Positions 5,543 to 7,003 of a DNA stretch of 7,003 nt are shown here, piece after piece. Under the pieces are notes generated by a model that had not been told where the DNA came from, searched no databases, and was given only the letters and a program-made list of their open reading frames with translations. Positions within the stretch are counted from its first letter, which is position 1; each line of letters opens with the position of its first letter. The position numbers and the translations under genes are program-made. Source of the DNA: Bdellovibrionales bacterium (GTDB lineage: Bacteria > Bdellovibrionota > Bacteriovoracia > Bacteriovoracales > Bacteriovoracaceae); contig SXUH01000333.1 in NCBI GenBank assembly GCA_005791855.1, forward strand, positions 1 to 7,003. The letters run 5' to 3'.

Positions 5543-5827
5543 ATGGAAAAAGAAAAGCTAAAAGTCCAGGTCCTCGACGTGACGACCAAGCAGGTCCTCT
5601 TCGAATGCCCCCTCGAGGAATCGGAAAGAGCTTACCAGCACGCCGCCCAGATGGAAGAGCTAGGCCTTGACATCGAAGTCCTCTCTCCCACCCTCACCGA
5701 CTCCCTCTCCACCTCCCTCGGGCTCGGCAAAGAGGCCCAGGCAAGCTACAAGAAGAGCCTCGAGGAAGAGATGGATTCCCACGAAGGCTCCTGCTGCTTC
5801 GATGATTCGGGGAAGCCGGTTCAGTAG
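5543..5827 (+). CDS. Small acidic protein of unknown function with C-terminal Cys-Cys
   Basis: I do not recognise this 94-residue protein. It begins with what looks like a beta hairpin (5-23, KLKVQVLDV then KQVLFECPL), then an acidic helix (25-40), a strand (DIEVLSP, 43-49), a Ser/Thr-rich loop and a second helix (62-79) with clustered glutamates. Near the end is H80-E-G-S-C84-C85, with one more cysteine at 22, so metal binding or a redox role is possible but unproven. There is no signal peptide or membrane segment, so it should be cytoplasmic. The ATG at 5543 is preferred to the TTG at 5507, because the latter is the -35 element of the promoter. Strong third-position C/G use supports real coding. 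It diverges from the receiver gene and converges on the receptor gene, ending 21 bases from the receptor stop. Confidence 0.75.
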   Translation: MEKEKLKVQVLDVTTKQVLFECPLEESERAYQHAAQMEELGLDIEVLSPTLTDSLSTSLGLGKEAQASYKKSLEEEMDSHEGSCCFDDSGKPVQ

Positions 5828-5848
5828 GTTCCGGGACGTGGCCCCGAG

Positions 5849-7003
5849 CTAGAACCGCCGCCCGTAGTGCACGAACACTGACCGCGGTAGCACGCTGTAC
5901 CCGTAGAGCTCTTCGTAGTTCTTATCGAAGAGGTTCAGCACCTGGATCCCGACGTCGTCCTTCTCGAAGGTCTTCCGGACGCCAACCTCCACGGTCTTGT
6001 ACCCGTTGAGCTTCACCGGCTCGCCCGCGAGGTCGAGGTCCCTCCTCGCGTCGAAGAACCGAAGCTTGCCGTAGGACTCGAGCGTCTCGCTGTGGAACCA
6101 GGCGAGGCCGACCTGGCCGGAGTTCCGAGGCCTCCGCAGGATCACCGTCTGCGCGTCCTTGAAGGCCAGGTGGGTGACGCTCGCAGAGAGCTCCGCCCTC
6201 CGGCTCCGGTAGCTTCCGGAGAGCTCGGCTCCTTCCGAGGTGAAGCGCCCCTGGTTCACGTACCCGAGGTTCGAGAAGGTGATGAGGTTCGAGAGGCGGT
6301 TCTGGAACAGGGTGAGCTCGGAGCGGAACCCACCCGCCGTCCGCTCCCAGGAAAGCTCCCAGGAGTTATTCTTCTCCGGCACGAGGCCGGCGTTGCCGAT
6401 GGGGAAGCCGAAGATCGGCCTGGCGTACAACTGGAAGAGCGACGGGGCCTTGTACCCCTGGGAGTACTGCAGAGAAAAAGTCCCGAGGGAACTGCGGTGG
6501 GAGACTCCCGTGGACCCGGTGGCGAACCGGCCGTAGCGGGAGTGCTCGTCCACCCGGCCCCCGAGCTGGAACTTCAGTTCCTCGACGAAGACCGCGGACT
6601 GGACGAACCCCGAGTGGAGGTCGAAGCTCTTGTCCAGGTCCCGGGCCTGGTACGTCTCGTGGTCCGTCGCGATCCCCGCGAGGAGCTCGTGCTTCCCGAA
6701 GGAGCCACGGTAGAGGGCCTCGTGCTGGAAGAGGTTCCCTCCGAACGAACCTTCGCTCGAATCGACCAACGCCTGGATGAACCTCTGGTGACGGCTCATT
6801 CCATTCCGGAGCGAGAGCGTGCTCGCCGCCGAGAGTTCGTAGTGGGTCTTCTGCTGGAGGACGTACTGGTCGTTCCTGCTCCGGTCCTCGGAGTTATCCT
6901 TGTCCGCGGAGTCGTACTCGTTTTCCCCGCGAAGGTAACTTCTGAAAATCTTAAAAAAAAGATTGGAATTGATGTTTTTCAAGGAACAAAACCAATGACA
7001 GAA
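5849..7003 (-). CDS. BtuB-like TonB-dependent outer-membrane receptor, C-terminal barrel part (5' end outside window)
   Basis: These receptors bring siderophores, cobalamin or other scarce ligands across the outer membrane using TonB energy. The 384 codons in view cover the later barrel strands; the signal peptide, TonB box and plug would lie beyond the right edge. The best markers are YKAPSLFQLY (from about 6454) followed by LVPEKNNSWEL, then EGAELSGSYR, and the last-strand block NLFDKNYEELYGY (from about 5935), ending in YGRRF with the C-terminal Phe typical of barrel proteins. The YKAP, PEK and NLFDK/YGY blocks resemble E. coli BtuB, but the substrate cannot be read from this part. The frame is open to the edge, so the TTG at 6982 is probably not the true start. 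From about 6941 to the edge composition drops to about 27% GC, with an 8-base homopolymer at 6952-6959, so a frameshift or junction there is possible. Confidence 0.85.
   Translation of the reverse strand, partial: FCHWFCSLKNINSNLFFKIFRSYLRGENEYDSADKDNSEDRSRNDQYVLQQKTHYELSAASTLSLRNGMSRHQRFIQALVDSSEGSFGGNLFQHEALYRGSFGKHELLAGIATDHETYQARDLDKSFDLHSGFVQSAVFVEELKFQLGGRVDEHSRYGRFATGSTGVSHRSSLGTFSLQYSQGYKAPSLFQLYARPIFGFPIGNAGLVPEKNNSWELSWERTAGGFRSELTLFQNRLSNLITFSNLGYVNQGRFTSEGAELSGSYRSRRAELSASVTHLAFKDAQTVILRRPRNSGQVGLAWFHSETLESYGKLRFFDARRDLDLAGEPVKLNGYKTVEVGVRKTFEKDDVGIQVLNLFDKNYEELYGYSVLPRSVFVHYGRRF

Noticed and set aside
5828..5856. Hairpin between the two convergent genes (CGGG 5832-5835 with CCCG 5843-5846)
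   Set aside because: It has only four base pairs and no T-run on either strand, which is too weak to call a terminator.
1..7003. CRISPR arrays, tRNA genes, insertion sequences or toxin-antitoxin pairs
   Set aside because: I found no repeated spacers, no cloverleaf-like sequence, no transposase motifs and no recognisable toxin or antitoxin. The microprotein could be a type I-like toxin, but nothing in the sequence shows it.

Overview
The window looks like chromosome from a GC-rich Gram-negative bacterium. A TonB-dependent outer-membrane receptor shows there is an outer membrane, and the genes are tightly packed with mostly G/C third positions. A Bdellovibrionota or deltaproteobacterial-type host is my guess; no marker in the window settles it.

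Left two thirds (2-4602, + strand): one tightly coupled operon for pantothenate and coenzyme A synthesis. The order is panB (3' part only), a type III pantothenate kinase-like gene (coaX-like), coaBC, panC and hflX. Every junction overlaps by 4 to 7 bases. The products make ketopantoate (PanB), join pantoate to beta-alanine (PanC), phosphorylate pantothenate (CoaX-like) and convert 4'-phosphopantothenate to 4'-phosphopantetheine (CoaBC). PanE, PanD, CoaD and CoaE are not in the window. The kinase-like protein has Asn where the family has the conserved, probably catalytic Asp of its DxGTA motif. Its last 50 or so codons are AT-rich and use codons the neighbours avoid. hflX, a ribosome-associated GTPase, closes the operon and may end in a weak intrinsic terminator.

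Middle (4603-5848): short accessory genes. A + strand gene encodes a stand-alone DnaA domain I with a basic N-terminal extension. Its 3' end overlaps, antisense and codon-aligned, a 31-codon minus-strand ORF for a single-pass membrane microprotein that has a good sigma70-type promoter placed for leaderless transcription. Next come a degenerate single-domain response-regulator receiver (minus) and a divergent 94-residue acidic protein of unknown function (+). The latter has a consensus -35 and the same promoter-to-ATG geometry as the microprotein.

Right end (5849-7003, minus): the C-terminal beta-barrel part of a BtuB-like TonB-dependent receptor, running off the window. Its last 60 or so bases before the edge fall to about 27% GC while the frame stays open.

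The only non-coding stretches are 4603-4649, 5109-5135, 5493-5542 and 5828-5848. There are no tRNA or rRNA genes, CRISPR arrays or insertion sequences.
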